Positions 22,056 to 32,945 of a DNA stretch of 64,000 nucleotides are shown here, piece by piece (position 1 is the first letter of the stretch; every line of letters starts with the position of its first letter). The stretch covers positions 402,371,311-402,435,310 of the forward strand of contig NC_056738.1 of NCBI RefSeq assembly GCF_019279795.1. Direction: 5' to 3'. Source of the DNA: Protopterus annectens. Lineage: Eukaryota; Chordata; Ceratodontiformes; Protopteridae. The notes under the pieces are model-generated. The model did not search any database, was not told where the DNA came from, and saw only the letters and a list, made by a program, of their open reading frames with translations. The translations under genes and the position numbers were made by a program.

Positions 22056-22205
22056 CGGCTGAGGCAAGAAAGAGTCCCCAACGGGGTACTTGGCTTTTTA
22101 GAAGTCTTCGGTAGTAGTAGAAGTATTCGGTAGTAGTAATCTCTGGTTCTGACCGACCGGCACTTGCGAACAGCTTCTGCTTCGGGCGCCACGCGGCAAG
22201 AAAGA

Positions 22206-22382
22206 CTGAGGAAAATGGCGTCGGCTGATGCCTTTATACCAGAGTAACTGCAGCAATGATGTCGGGTGAAGTGCGACACCAGCCGAAGCCAGACCCAGAC
22301 TTTGGAATCCGGCCAACCGAAGGGCTGCCTGACGACAGGACAACCCATTTGTAAGGACTGCAGATGCATCCTTGAAGGACAT
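22206..22382 (-). repeat. DIRS-5 right inverted terminal repeat (5' end)
   Basis: Inverted match to 16820-16994, with the TATA complement at 22233-22238. Ends GAAGGACAT at 22382. Confidence 0.9.
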
Positions 22383-23749
22383 CTACACTGCAAAGTATGT
22401 TTACTAACTTGGTCAGAAGAATGCATTAACTCTTGTAAATCTTTGTGTTCTGCACAGTCAGGAATCAACATCATTTTCTGTTTAATTAGCCCAATAATAT
22501 GCTGCTGATACTTCAACATATGAAACTGGCAATTTAAAGCCCTAATGGCCAGAGTAGCAGAGGTGTATACCTTCTTACCCCATCTGTCTCGAGCCTTAGA
22601 ATCCCTGTCAGAAGGTGTAGGATTCTTGGCAGTAGTAGGCTTAATGCCTTTTGGCCCTTGGGAAATGGTCTCTGGATCTGCAGTAGGACTCTTGAAAAGG
22701 AATTTGAGAGAGTCAGGTACTCTATAGTACCCGTCAGGTTTCCTGGGAGCTGTAGTCAAAGTATCTGGGGTAAGGCTGGATTCCAAGAAAACTATCATCG
22801 ACAACCTCCAGAACAGGAGGGATAGCTAGAGGCCTGTGCTGAAACGGGTTCAAAAATTCAGAGTATTTTTGGACCGACAGTAGTCCTGGCTTCCACAGTG
22901 GAAATGCTCACCAAAGATATGCAGGGTTTCACCAAAAGAAAAACCTTCTGGAGGGGAAGCAGAGGGAATGGAATCCTCTGCATCAGAATCTTCATAGGTA
23001 GATAAGGGTAAGTCCTGGTAGTCAGAAGGAACAGAGATATCAGATTCCTGATCAGAAGGAAAATCACTTCGAGGTCTCTGAGGGGGAAGGCTGGCTTCCC
23101 CTAATTAAGGTAATAAGGTCTTCAGCCATTCTAATCATTTGTTTTTGAGGTCTGTAGGCCTGAGAATGTGCTTTTCCTAGGCATAATTCGAACTTTAGGC
23201 CTGAGAAATTCAGTATTTTTGGCTTGAAACTAAGTCATCGGTTTAATATGAAAATCGGTAGGCCTGAATACACACTCAGAAGCCGGTGCCTGCACAGCGG
23301 CTCTGGACCCATCCAGGGTAGAGACATCCACAGGTTTCATAGTCGAAGATGATTTTCACGACATACGGGTCTCAGTAGAGGCCTGCGAATCTGTAGAAGC
23401 GGGTATCAGGGGCTGCAAAAGCACCTGAGTACCGGCAGACTGGCGACTAGCTTAAAGGCAACGTCAGCAGTTTTGTACCTATGCAGTTTGTCTGGCTTTA
23501 TTCTTACGTTTTTTTTCGGAAGATGGTAGTCGGACGGCTTACCGACGCCATTTCAGAGTACTGAGGTCCAGCGCGATAGTATTTAGCCACAAAAATTGCA
23601 CGACGATGGATAGTTCGGGCGGTTGAGCAAGGCACAAAACAGACAGCGAGGGACATCGCGGTCAAGGCCTTAACAAGTGACACAGTAAGAATGAAAATCT
23701 CTAGGAGGTATTTGCTTTCCACAGGCAAGACAATTATTTTTTCTGACAT
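22383..23749 (-). pseudogene. DIRS-3 gag, N-terminal and middle part
   Basis: Start ATG 23749. The Cys-rich opening is scrambled by frameshifts (23749-23504). The core IPPVLEVVDD and RALNCQFHMLKYQQHI region is clear at 22804-22400. It joins 16787 across DIRS-5 to read through the HTLQC segment. Confidence 0.8.
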
Positions 23750-23899
23750 CGGTTAGAGCAAGAAAAAAGGATCCACAACGGGGTACTTATCTTTTAGGAG
23801 ACTTAAGGTCTGAAACTCGAAAACGAAAATTTCAGGAGTCGGCCGACCAGCACTTGCAAACCGCTTCTGCTTCGGGCACATGGCAAAAAAGACTGGTGT

Positions 23900-24892
23900 A
23901 ATGGCTGGGAGCACTGGAGGGATGACTGAAGGTGATGGAGAGTCGAGCTGTAGAAGCTCAAAGCATCTCTTCTGGGTTTCAGAAACAAAGGAAGTAACCC
24001 ACTTGAAATACTCTTTCATTTTTGAAATAGTCTCCCCAAATTAAATATTCTCAGGTGGGGAGTCCTCTTCAATAAAGTCCTCATCAGGGGAGTAATGGTC
24101 TATGGGAAAGGCAATCTGAGAAACATAGGAAAAAGATTCCTCAGAGGAGGAGTAAGACTGGTCAGGGTCAACTTGAGTAACTGCTTGACAAGTAGTAAAG
24201 GCAGGGAGGAAGCAGAGGCCGGCCTAGGACTCAGCACAGGAATGCTGGTGGGAGTAGGGCCTGTAGGCCTAAGTGTCATAAAAGCCTGCATCAAAGAAGT
24301 GAAGGATTCCCAGTCTGGGACTGCTTGAGGAGTCAGGCTCAAGTGTTTCATTTTTTGTTTCCTTTTTGTAGGAGTGGGCGTCCGGGTAGGTAGGGAAACA
24401 GGCCTGCGCTAAAGTAGGAGAAGTCTTGGTTGGCCGGTCAAGCAATGGTACCCCCTTGACGTTGGTTATGGCTGTCTGTATAAATTCTGCTGACGTGCTC
24501 TCCATGGCTACTGACACGGCCTCTTCCAGAGGAACCGGGTGTCCCTCGACCCCTAGAATGGCAGTCGGCTGAACATCCAAAAGCAGAGCAGCATCCGAAG
24601 AATGCCTGCAGACCTTGGCCTTTTTCCTAGTTTGTTCGGCTTGGGTGGCCAACTCGGGATCCATCCTAAGCGTGAGGCGTTTAAGCCTTTTATTTTCTAA
24701 ATACAGATTTAATGCAGCCAGACAGCTGCACAAGGTCTTGGGTATGAAGGATTGACAAATAGAGCAGGCCTTATGGTCATGCTCTCTAACTAGCCAAAAG
24801 ACACAGCGATCATGGGAGTCTGTGCGGAATCTGGCGCCCGCAACTACATTTACTCTTTCTCCATCGGCTAACAGAAAAACTACAGAAGCCAA
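23900..24892 (-). pseudogene. DIRS-6 gag fragment
   Basis: Minus-strand frame 24892-24269 reads a Cys/His-containing start (CVFWLVREHDHKACSIC), LxRMDPELATQAEQTRKKAKV and an acidic Ser-rich section. The next frame (24019-23753) has FKWVTSFVSETQKRCFELLQ and PSVIPPVLPAI, matching the IPPVL core of other gags in position. The product is inferred to be gag from this layout; sequence similarity to the neighbours is low. Confidence 0.6.
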
Positions 24893-25157
24893 GCTAAAGC
24901 TTAAGAGTGAAAAAGGCGAACCCCAACGGGGTACTTATCTTTTGCTTTCGGACGCAGGAGTGAAGTGGTCGAAGCTATCATCTGTGGGTGAAAAGTTCTG
25001 AGGTCTGTGCGTGGTGACATCATATTTATACTCAATGGTTTATGGCCCGGTGTGCGACGTCCCACGCACCTATGGCAGCCAGGCTTAAGCTTTTGTATAG
25101 GAGCTGACATCAGGTCGCCTGAGGGCTGGAAATCCCACAGTATGAATACTGCAACAT
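23900..25157 (-). mobile_element. DIRS-6, 5' end of a different DIRS family
   Basis: A fragment holding a 5' end and gag of a family unlike its neighbours. The right end (25000-25157) finishes GCAACAT and has a TATA-like GAGTATAAATATG on the minus strand at about 25025-25037. The element starts abruptly at 23900, next to the truncated DIRS-3; everything 3' of its gag core is missing. Confidence 0.72.
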
Positions 25158-26587
25158 GGGACATCATAAAAATCTCAACAAACGCAAATTAAAAAAAGTC
25201 ATGCTGCTAAACGCTAGGAGTCTAAACATGAAACTGCACTCACTGCAAGCATTCTTAACCCTGGAAGATGTTGACATTTCTGCAGTCACAGAAACCTGGT
25301 TCAAAGCTGTGAAGAGCACCCCAGCCTTATCTGGTTACTCATCCGATCATACATTCAGACCCCGAAATGTGGGCAGCAAAGCCAAAGGAGGTGGAGTTTC
25401 AGTATATATTAAAGGCACACAAAGACACACCTCCAGGCTGGTCAAACATTACGATGCACAGGTACACACCAGGTGCAGTCAACAGTTGACAAGGCCCTAT
25501 TCAAATTTCAGCTAGCTATAGGCCCCCGAAATTTGACAAGATACCCACTCTCCAACTATATGGACCTCTTCAAATCTATCAAGATTCAGCCCTTTACCCA
25601 GATCCTGGGTGACTAATTACCCAACCATAGACTGGAAAAACTACTCAAGCCAGAACACAAGTGCCCAGAGATTCCTTGGATTTTAACAATGCAAATGCCT
25701 TGGAACACCTAGTCAATACCCCCCCCCCCAGGAGGTGATAATATCTTGGACTTTGTATTAACCAACATGAGTAACCACGTCACTTTCAAAGTCACCATCT
25801 CCCCTGCCCAGTCTCTAGCTAGGGTTAAACAAAAAAACTTCTCCAAAGCTGATTTTACAACCTCCTGAGGGATGGTATAAGCAGCTTCACAGCCCCCTAC
25901 CCCACTGTAGGAACTGGCACCAATGTCCAAATCTACACCAATATACTATACGAGCATTTATATATGCATTGAATCAGGAATACCAGACAGGACAAAATCA
26001 TCCTCCGCAAGGAAAAGTAAACCTGTCTGGTGGACATCTGCAATAAATAAACTATATAACAAAAGAACACAAACTGCTGTCCAGGACCAAGAAGGAGCAG
26101 GTGCCCAATTGGAAGCAATCTCTCCTTAGCCTGAACAAGCAATTAAGAGCACTAGTGAAATCCTCTAAAGCCAACTTCCGAGTCCAAATTGGCCACAACT
26201 ACTAGAGACAATCATAAGGCCTTCTTCACATATGTCTGCAATCTCAAAGGAAGCACCCAGTTCTGTTCAGAACTGGTGGTCAAGGACACTACATACACAA
26301 ATGCTGCAGATAGAGCCAAACCACTGGCTGACAGATTAAGCAAAAACTTCTCCCCTCTGTCCCCCCCCCATCAGTAAATCAGGACATCCCCAGTACCTGC
26401 CCCTCACCCCTCATCTCTAGGGAACAGGTCATCACTGCCCTCTCAAAGGCAAAAAATACCATCTCCATGGGACCAGATAACATCCCAGGCTGCAACCTAT
26501 ATGAACTCAGGCAGGAACTTGCAGCACCATTAGGCACCCTATTCAACCAAAGCCCGAGTACCGGCTTTGTCCCAGCAGAGTGGAGAA
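25158..26587 (+). pseudogene. CR1/L2-like LINE ORF2, endonuclease part
   Basis: Non-LTR retrotransposon remnant on the plus strand. 25156-25515 encodes the start of an APE-type endonuclease with LLNARSL (Asn) and DISAVTETWF (Glu). Later pieces read GGDNILDFVLTNMSNHVTF (about 25730-25790), KPVWWTSAINKLYNKRT (about 26010-26065) and ALSKAKNTISMGPDNIPG (about 26438-26492), the region just before RT motif 1. Many stops and frameshifts. Cut by DIRS-7 just after PAEWR. The 5' boundary abuts the DIRS-6 terminus. Confidence 0.8.
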
Positions 26588-26765
26588 ATTACAGTTGTGT
26601 ACACTTACCATAAATGTAGATGTTAGAGTGTATGCACTGTTGCAATCATTACATTTGGGTAATCTGTTTGCAGGTTGCCCTCAGTCGGCCTGATTAACAA
26701 AGTCTTGGGTCCTGCGTTGGTTGCTGTCCCTTCTTCCATGACGTCAGGTCGTCAGGGGTATAAAA
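26588..26765 (+). repeat. DIRS-7 left inverted terminal repeat, outer part
   Basis: Starts ATTACAGTTGTGTACAC and matches 38211-38379 inverted. Contains TGACGTCA at 26739-26746 and TATAAAA at 26759-26765, at which point DIRS-8 interrupts; the rest of the repeat continues at 32946-32970. Confidence 0.88.
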
Positions 26766-26935
26766 TGAGAAGTTATGTACCTACCATAACATTCCATGTT
26801 AGTTGTCTTCTCTCGCCTTCTTTCTTGCTTGATGGTCACTCGGCACTTTGCTAAGCTCGAGAGTCACTTTTACCAGCTCGAGGCAGCCCCATATCCCATG
26901 ATGCAAGGCGGTAAGTACCCAGATCTCGTTTGTTG
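26766..26935 (+). repeat. DIRS-8 left inverted terminal repeat
   Basis: Inverted match to 32780-32945, but it lacks about 27 bp containing a CGGAGCCGA palindrome present in the right repeat (near 32880-32907). Includes GCTCGAGAGTCACTTTTACC. Confidence 0.88.
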
Positions 26936-27078
26936 TCTATAGGCAATAACACCTAGCATAAATAACTTCCAAAAGGAAGAAAGAAGGAGAGAAAAAACCT
27001 GAAGGATGGTTGTAGGACAAGCACTGTATGGTCTTCAGAAGCATGCTTCCATGTCGAGAGAAAGGTCTGTCCAGGCCA

Positions 27079-27205
27079 GGGGGAAGGAGGGAGGGTCGCA
27101 AGAAAGAAGGCGAGAGAAGACAACTAACATGGAACGTTATGGTAGGTACATAACTTCTCAATGTTAAGTTGTCAATCTCGCCTTCATTCTTGCTTGATGG
27201 GACCT
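27079..27205. repeat. DIRS-8 ICR with G-tract
   Basis: GGGGGAAGGAGGGAGGG (27079-27095), then 27104-27162 complements the left end and 27162-27205 the right end, fused at CTTCTCA/ATGTTAAG. The G-tract is the same as in the unrelated families. Confidence 0.93.
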
Positions 27206-27226
27206 AGCACCTCTATCCTGGGTGGC

Positions 27227-28621
27227 TCAATGGAACAGACTCTTGAGAACTGTAGAGCCAAAACTGGCTCTGTCCCTGGAGGCCAAATCCAATTTGTAAT
27301 GGGAAACAAAGGTATGAGGAGTGGCCCAAGTGGCTGCTGCACAGATAGTGTCTAATGGAAGTCTAGCTTGAAAAGCTGTGGAAGTGGCTAAGCTTCTGGT
27401 TGAATGCGCTTTAGGTTTTGAGCACAGCTGTTTTCCCCTGAGCTGATAAATTTCAGAGATGACAGAAGAAAGCCATCTAGATAAGGTCACTTTTGAGACA
27501 GGAAGGCCTTTCTTGTTATCAGCATAAGAAACAAAGAGCTGATCGGATTTCCTGAATTGTTTAGTTCTGTCCAAATAATATCCGAGTTGGCGGTGAACAT
27601 CAAGATAATGTAATTTTTGTTCAGATCTGTTTGAGTAGTTTGGGAAAAATACCGGAAGATCAATAGCCTGATTTAAATTAGTCTTTGAGGCGATAGGGGG
27701 GGGGTGAACCGATAGAGCGTGAAGTTCAGACACCCTCCTAGCCGATGTAATAGCAACCAGGAATAAAGTTTTCCATGAAAGAAATTTCAGGGAACATGAA
27801 ACAGCTGGCTTGAAGGGAGGAAGAATCAAGGATGTCAGCACTAAATTTAGGTCCCATTGAGGAGGAGGACTCCTGATTGGAGGCTTCAGGAGAAAAATTC
27901 CTTTTAAGAAGGCTCTACAATGCCTGTGGGACATAATGTTGTGGTCTGCGAACCCGACATGAAAGTTAGAGATAGCAGCCAACTGAACTTTGACCGTGGA
28001 AGAAGAGGAGCCCGCGTGAAAGATTTCTGCTAAGAAATCCAAAACTGCTTGTACTGGAGCAGTAAAGGGATCAATATTTTTAGCTTTTGCCCAACAAGAA
28101 AAGCGTTTCCATTTGCTAGTATAAATCCTCCTAGTGGAGGATTTTAGGGAAGCTACTATGATATCTCTAACAGGATTAGAGATCATAGGAAGCCTGGCTA
28201 AGGAAGGAAGTGGAGCAACCATGCTGTGAGGTTGAGAGAAGGGATAGATCGGTGCAGCTGACCCGATTGGTGAATCAGAAGGTCTGGCAATGGGTCCAGA
28301 TGCCACGGCTGCACCAAAAGGTGACGATGGAGGAACGGAAACCAAATTTGTCGAGGCCAATAAGGAGCAATGAGAATCATTTTGGCTCTCAAAACGGTGT
28401 CTTTCTGGATTACTTGTGGAATCAGCGGAAAGGGAGGAAAAGCATAAAGAAGCCCCTGGGGCCAATCCTGGGTCAGAGCGTCTCTGGGGGGATGGCCTGG
28501 TAGTGGGAAGAGAGAGAAGAAGTCTGGGCATTTGCTGTTTTGGGGAGTAGCAAAAAGATCGCAACATGGGCGGCCCCATTCTAGAAAAATCTCCTCCACT
28601 ATAGATTGTTTGAGAGACCAC
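27227..28621 (-). CDS. DIRS-8 tyrosine recombinase, open frame
   Basis: A single 464-codon frame, the only uninterrupted recombinase in the window. The first 150 or so residues are Ser/Pro-rich and overlap the end of pol in another frame; the true start may be internal, e.g. the Met before ISNPVRDIIVASL. The SAM-like DNA-binding part has STRRIYTSKWKRFSCW and STVKVQLAAISNFH. The catalytic part has TSARRVSELHAL (first Arg), HSTRSLAT (His and second Arg) and FVSHYKLDL (nucleophile Tyr). It ends VLKSLFH. In the DIRS cycle it would insert circular element DNA. With all tetrad residues and no stop it could be catalytically competent, but expression is unknown. Confidence 0.9.
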   Translation of the reverse strand: MVSQTIYSGGDFSRMGPPMLRSFCYSPKQQMPRLLLSLPTTRPSPQRRSDPGLAPGASLCFSSLSADSTSNPERHRFESQNDSHCSLLASTNLVSVPPSSPFGAAVASGPIARPSDSPIGSAAPIYPFSQPHSMVAPLPSLARLPMISNPVRDIIVASLKSSTRRIYTSKWKRFSCWAKAKNIDPFTAPVQAVLDFLAEIFHAGSSSSTVKVQLAAISNFHVGFADHNIMSHRHCRAFLKGIFLLKPPIRSPPPQWDLNLVLTSLILPPFKPAVSCSLKFLSWKTLFLVAITSARRVSELHALSVHPPPIASKTNLNQAIDLPVFFPNYSNRSEQKLHYLDVHRQLGYYLDRTKQFRKSDQLFVSYADNKKGLPVSKVTLSRWLSSVISEIYQLRGKQLCSKPKAHSTRSLATSTAFQARLPLDTICAAATWATPHTFVSHYKLDLASRDRASFGSTVLKSLFH

Positions 28622-30268
28622 TCGTGAGGCATGAGAATAGCTCTGCTCAATCTGCCCGCTAAAATGTTGGTTTTCCCAGGATATGCGTTGCTACCAGAAA
28701 CCGATGAGAGGAGATCGCCCATTGCCAAAGTCTGAGCGCTTCTCGACACAAGGGGTAGGACTTGGTTCCGCCCTGTTTGTTGATATACCATACTACAGAC
28801 ATGTTGTCTGTGTGGACTGCAATTGTCCCCAAGGGAAGAAAGTCGTTGAGAGCTTGCAACGTTAAAAGCACTGCTCATCTCTAGGACATTTATGTGCAGG
28901 TGGTATTCGAACGGTTGCCACGTCCCATGAACCATCCTGCCCTGATAATGACCCCCCTACCCGATCAGGGAGGCGTCCGTAGTGACAGTGGCTACAGGGG
29001 CTGGGGGTACGAAGGGTCTGCCTTGGTGAATCTGAGGAGAAGTAATCCACCATGAAAGATGATTCTTGCAAATGTGTCACCAAAATTTGGTGACGCATCG
29101 GAAGTTGTTGGTAAGACCACTGAGTGAACAACATCCACTGAAGCAGGCGCATACAGAAGCGGGCCAGGGGAAGAAGGGTAATGGCCGCAGCCATGAGGCC
29201 CAACACCTTTAGAACCATTCTGGCCTGTACTTTCTTGCTGGCTAGAATGATCCTCACGTGGCTTTGAATGTCTGAAATTCTTTGTTCTGTGAGGATAGCT
29301 GACATCTGAACAGTGTTTAAGTTTGTGCCTATGAAAGTAATAGACTGGCAGGGCAATAAGGAGGATTTTTCGTAGTTGATCGAAATTCCCAATTGAGTGC
29401 AAAGATTTATTGTGTAATCCCTGGCTTGAAGAAGTTGATGCCTGGTGGTGGCTGAAAGGAGCCAGTCGTCTAGATACGGAAACACCTGGAATCCTTGACG
29501 TCTCAGGTGAGCCGTGACCACTGCCATACATTTGGTGAACACTCTGGGGGCTGTAGTGAGACCAAAGGGCAGGGCTCTGAATTGGAAGTGACTGGACCCC
29601 AGCCAGCGGAGAAACCTTCTGGAGCGCCTGTGAATTTTTATGTGATAGTACGCATCCTGAAGATCTATTGAGCACATCCAGTTGTCCTTCTCTAGGAAGG
29701 GCAGAATTGATTGAAGTGTGACCATTCGGAATCTTGTCTTTCTCACAGACTTGTTGAGTCTGCTGAGATCCAATATTGGTCTCCAGTCTCCCGTCTTTTT
29801 GGGGACCAAAAAGAACCTTGAGTAGATTCCGGGTTCTGAATGGTCTGTTGTAACTGGCTGAATGGCTCTTTTTTGTAGAAGTTTGAATACTTCTAACTCT
29901 GCAATTTCCCTTAGACCGGGTGGTACATCTGGAAGGGAATTTGAGTGAGAAAAGGGACTTTCCTTGAAAGGAATTTTGTAACCCTCGGATATGATCGACT
30001 GTATCCATCTGTCTTGAGTGAGGGAATGCCAGGCTTCTGGGTACAGCGATAGTCTTCCCCCGACTGCCTCCAAGGATGGACAGTCGGGCAACATCTCAGG
30101 GATGCTGAAAGGGCTTGTCAGAGAGAGGCTCTCTGCTTCCCTGGTTCTGTGGACCCCCTCTGCCTCTAGAGCGGCGTCTGTTATTGTTACCCCCTCTGCC
30201 TCTAGGGGTAAACTGACCACGTGTATCCGGTGCGACTCCTTGGGATTTGCGGAACCACATTTTGCCAC
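28198..30268 (-). pseudogene. DIRS-8 pol (RT, RNase H, methyltransferase-like)
   Basis: RT is intact over 30268-29040: WRPILDLSRLNKSV, CSIDLQDAYYHIKI, RALPFGLTTAPRVF and catalytic YLDD at 29476-29465. RNase H follows after a frameshift near 29035. It has TDASLIG followed by TAG (complement CTA at 28958-28960) where siblings have Trp, then INVLEMSSAF, another frame change near 28865, and HTDNMSVVWYINKQGG (28871-28659). The methyltransferase-like end has CDLFATPQNS, YAFPPFPLI and LIAPYWPRQIW (28935-28198 frame). The RT catalytic core is readable but the RNase H part is broken. Confidence 0.88.
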
Positions 30269-32485
30269 CCTTCTGTCCTTTAGGGTAAGGTCTAGAAGGG
30301 GTAGAAAAACGGACCCCTACGGCAGAAAGAGTCTTGCCGTCCTGCTCACACCTGGTCAATGTTTCCTTCACTTGAGGGCCAAACAAAGCCGACCCAAAGG
30401 GAGAGTTTGTGAAGGACGCCTTAAAGGGATCTGCAAAATTACAGAGCCGCATCCAGGCTTGGCGTCTAAGAGCCACACCTGTACCTGCGGCCCTACTCGC
30501 TCCATCTGCTGCATATGATATCAGTCACATGGAGGAGTTAGCAATAGAATTAAGGGTTCCTAGCTGCGAAGCAATTTTTTCTTGAGCCCCTGCAGCTGTG
30601 GGATCCTGTACTACTTCACCTAGCTCCTTAAGGATGTCCCTTTGGAGTCTGGTGAAGTGACATAAGTAGTTCAGCGAGCGCATAGCAAAGGTCGCTGAAG
30701 AAAACATCCGCTTACCATACCTATCCATGGTCCTAGAGTCCTTATTAGGAGGATGGACAGGTACCGAAGGATCTGCAAGTTCCTTCTTAGTGGCAGCCGC
30801 CACCACCATGGCATCAGCAGGGACACCTTTAGTAAGGAATTGCTTGTTCGATGGGCAGTAATAAATTTAGAAGGCCTCCTAGGAACTGGCTCTACAGAGT
30901 CAGGAGCAGCCCGCCTTCGAGCAATAACCTGCATAAGGGGGTCGAAAGGCGGAGACACCCAGGAGGTGGAAGGCCGAGATCCAAACGCATCCAGGTATAC
31001 CGACTCATCCTCAGAGGGATTATTGGAGGGCCAGTTTCCCCTCTGTTTAAGGAGTTCTAGGATGTCTGAAAATGAGACATCCTCAGAGGGGGATCTTGGG
31101 GATCCCTCCGACTCATCTAAGTCAGTATCTGAAGTGAGACTCGGGGGAATCTACGTGTTTCCTCTTACAAGTCCTCTTGCGCGGAGGATCCCCTGACTGA
31201 TCAGGAGAATCCTCGGAAGAGGGGGTTCTTCCCGGTGGGGAAACCTGAGGCGGAGGATCTCTGTGTCCGGGAGCAAGAGAGATGGCAGAGATATCGACAG
31301 GCACCGTAGATGGAGGAGCTAAGGGAACAGACTGCTGGCTGAGTCCAGTGGCCAGCACACTCTTCATCACCTCGAAGGCTCCCCTCCCAGGGAGGTCCGA
31401 GAGAACCCGTTCCGAAGAAACCGGAACTCCAGGGCCCACCAAAAGGGAAGGCTCCGAGGCAGATGTCGGGGCCGAGCTCACCAAGGCCGAGGCTCCAAGG
31501 GGAAGAGTGGGGTCGGACAAGAGTCCGATGCCACTCACCCCCTCGGAGGAGACCAGGGAAGCCCGACCACCGAATCCCTCTAAGGAAGGGATCGAAGAGG
31601 AGATAAGAGTAGAGGCTGAAGGAGCAGAAAGGGGTGGTATCTGTCCCTCAGCCATAGCAGAAACTATTCCCGAAGACTCCAGCTCCAAACTCTGAGGTAG
31701 AGTCGAAGGAGGAACCGCAAGGGGGGGTGGACTAATAGTCGTCTGTTGAGACGGACTATGTAGCGTCTGGGCCAGTGCCTGTGATTTTAATAATCTACTG
31801 ACCACCCCCTGGATGACCTAGATGATCGGCTCCGATGGCTCCGTTCCGAGAGGAGAGGTGAGGCCAGAGCCAAGAGTATCGGTTCCAAGGAAGGGGACCT
31901 GGACCTCTTCCTCGAAGGAACCATCGGAGCCGACGAAACCATGGATGCAGTCGGGCAAGACTTTCCGGCACCGACAGAAGGTCTCGATGCATCGGCTCCG
32001 GAGCCGATACAGACTTAAAAGTAAGGGCGTCTGAGCCGGTTGGCGCCGACATCGAAGCCTGAGCCACATGGTGGTCAGAACCAATCGGAGCCGACACCGA
32101 TGTGACCGAACCAGTATCGGCATCGATAGCCATCGGTGCCGGTTTGCAAACCAGGATCGGCTCCAGCCGGAGCCGATCTCGACTCTGAAAGAGTCGGAAC
32201 CGAGGCCGCAGGCTTAGACACAGAAGCCTGGGCCTTGGAAGACTTGGAAGTCTTACTCTGAGCCGACTTAGCCGGAGAGCCCTCCAGTTTAAGTAGGCCC
32301 CTTAAAATCAATTTGTTTCTCCTTTCCTGCAGGACTCTCTGGCTAAAGGAATGACAAATTGCACAGGAGTCCTGCAGGTGGAGAGGTCCCAGGCAGTATA
32401 AACAAGAAGTGTGACCGTCTGTCAGAGACATCTTCTGACAGCACGAGTCACACTTCTTAAAGCCTGAGACCCTTTCCTTGGACAT
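30096..32485 (-). pseudogene. DIRS-8 gag
   Basis: Start ATG 32485 (MSKERVSG). N-terminal zinc pattern CDSCCQKMSLTDGHTSC, CLYCLGPLH and CAIC, equivalent to the CxxC..H..CxxC..H..CxxC of the other families. A long low-complexity middle (32133-31122) contains SAPxGSD repeats written with TCGGCTCCGAT units. The core KRMFSSATFAMRSLNYLCHF (30809-30525) and a basic RG-rich tail RRSRGRGGPQNQ (30476-30096) follow. Pieces lie in different frames, so several indels are present. At about 800 codons it is longer than the gags of the other families here. Confidence 0.82.
31795..32240. repeat. Palindromic TCGGCTCCGA-type repeats in DIRS-8 gag
   Basis: At least eight copies of ATCGGCTCCG or CGGAGCCGAT in both orientations, some back to back (CATCGGCTCCGGAGCCGATA near 31990-32010). 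They encode SAPxGSD units, and a related palindrome lies in the right terminal repeat at about 32880-32907. Confidence 0.7.
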
Positions 32486-32553
32486 AGTTGCAAAAACACA
32501 CCCAACACAGCCCAAGAACCAGTTATCCCAAAAAAAGTTAAGATAACTAACCT

Positions 32554-32555
<2 letters not shown>

Positions 32556-32591
<36 letters not shown>
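32556..32591. repeat. (CA)18 microsatellite
   Basis: Uninterrupted CA run in the 5' leader of DIRS-8, upstream of the gag ATG. Confidence 0.97.
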
Positions 32592-32593
<2 letters not shown>

Positions 32594-32779
32594 AACAAGG
32601 GGGGTGGGAGGGGAGAAGGCCTGACTAAAGAAATTAAGGAGTGAGGGAAATTCTAGTCAGAAAAGGACTTAATCTAAACTAAAAACGCTAAATATAAAGT
32701 TAAAAGATAAAAAAAAAAGGCAAAAATAATATAATTTTAAACACTTACCAGGAGCTGGCAAAAGGAGGACCTCATCAGC

Positions 32780-32945
32780 GAAGCGGCAAACGAGATCTGG
32801 GGACTTACCGCCTTGCATCATGGGATATGGGGCTGCCTCGAGCTGGTAAAAGTGACTCTCGAGCTTAGCAAAGTGCCGAGTCGGAGCCGAGGATCGGCTC
32901 CGAACCCATCAAGCAAGAATGAAGGCGAGATTGACAACTTAACAT
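32780..32945 (-). repeat. DIRS-8 right inverted terminal repeat (5' end)
   Basis: Inverted match to 26766-26935 with an extra palindromic 27-bp block at about 32880-32907. Ends CTTAACAT. No clear TATA box is seen. Confidence 0.88.

Larger units (their letters stand above)
16788..22382 (-). mobile_element. DIRS-5, full-length DIRS retrotransposon
   Basis: A 5595-bp sister of DIRS-4, inserted in the gag of DIRS-3 with flanks ATCAAAA and CTACACT and no duplication. The uninterrupted site is seen at 4456-4475. It has both inverted ends, an ICR, and gag, pol and recombinase with few frameshifts. The 3' untranslated segment 16995-17333 contains the ICR. Confidence 0.93.
7483..23899 (-). mobile_element. 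DIRS-3, host of DIRS-4 and DIRS-5
   Basis: An older DIRS of the DIRS-1/-7/-9 family. After removing DIRS-4 and DIRS-5 its length is 5.3 kb, about 200 bp short because its right inverted repeat is gone: sequence homologous to the 5' leader stops at about 23899 (after CTGGTGTAATGGC) and unrelated DIRS-6 gag follows. Between the left repeat and the recombinase (7690-7970) there are only the G-tract and the ICR. All genes are frameshifted. Confidence 0.87.
26766..32945 (-). mobile_element. DIRS-8, divergent full-length DIRS
   Basis: A 6180-bp DIRS of a separate family: different ends (TGAGAAGTTATGTACC on the left, CAACTTAACAT on the right), a longer gag and a divergent pol and recombinase. It lies in DIRS-7 between GTATAAAA and CATGCAG with no duplication. 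The ICR at 27104-27205 joins complements of both ends. The recombinase frame is uninterrupted, while pol has one stop and at least one frameshift. 26936-27078 is 3' untranslated sequence without further features. Confidence 0.92.

Noticed and set aside
30018-31196. Plus-strand open frames of 137-166 codons over DIRS-8 gag
   Set aside because: They are antisense shadows of the low-complexity, GC-rich gag; the minus frames carry the conserved gag motifs.
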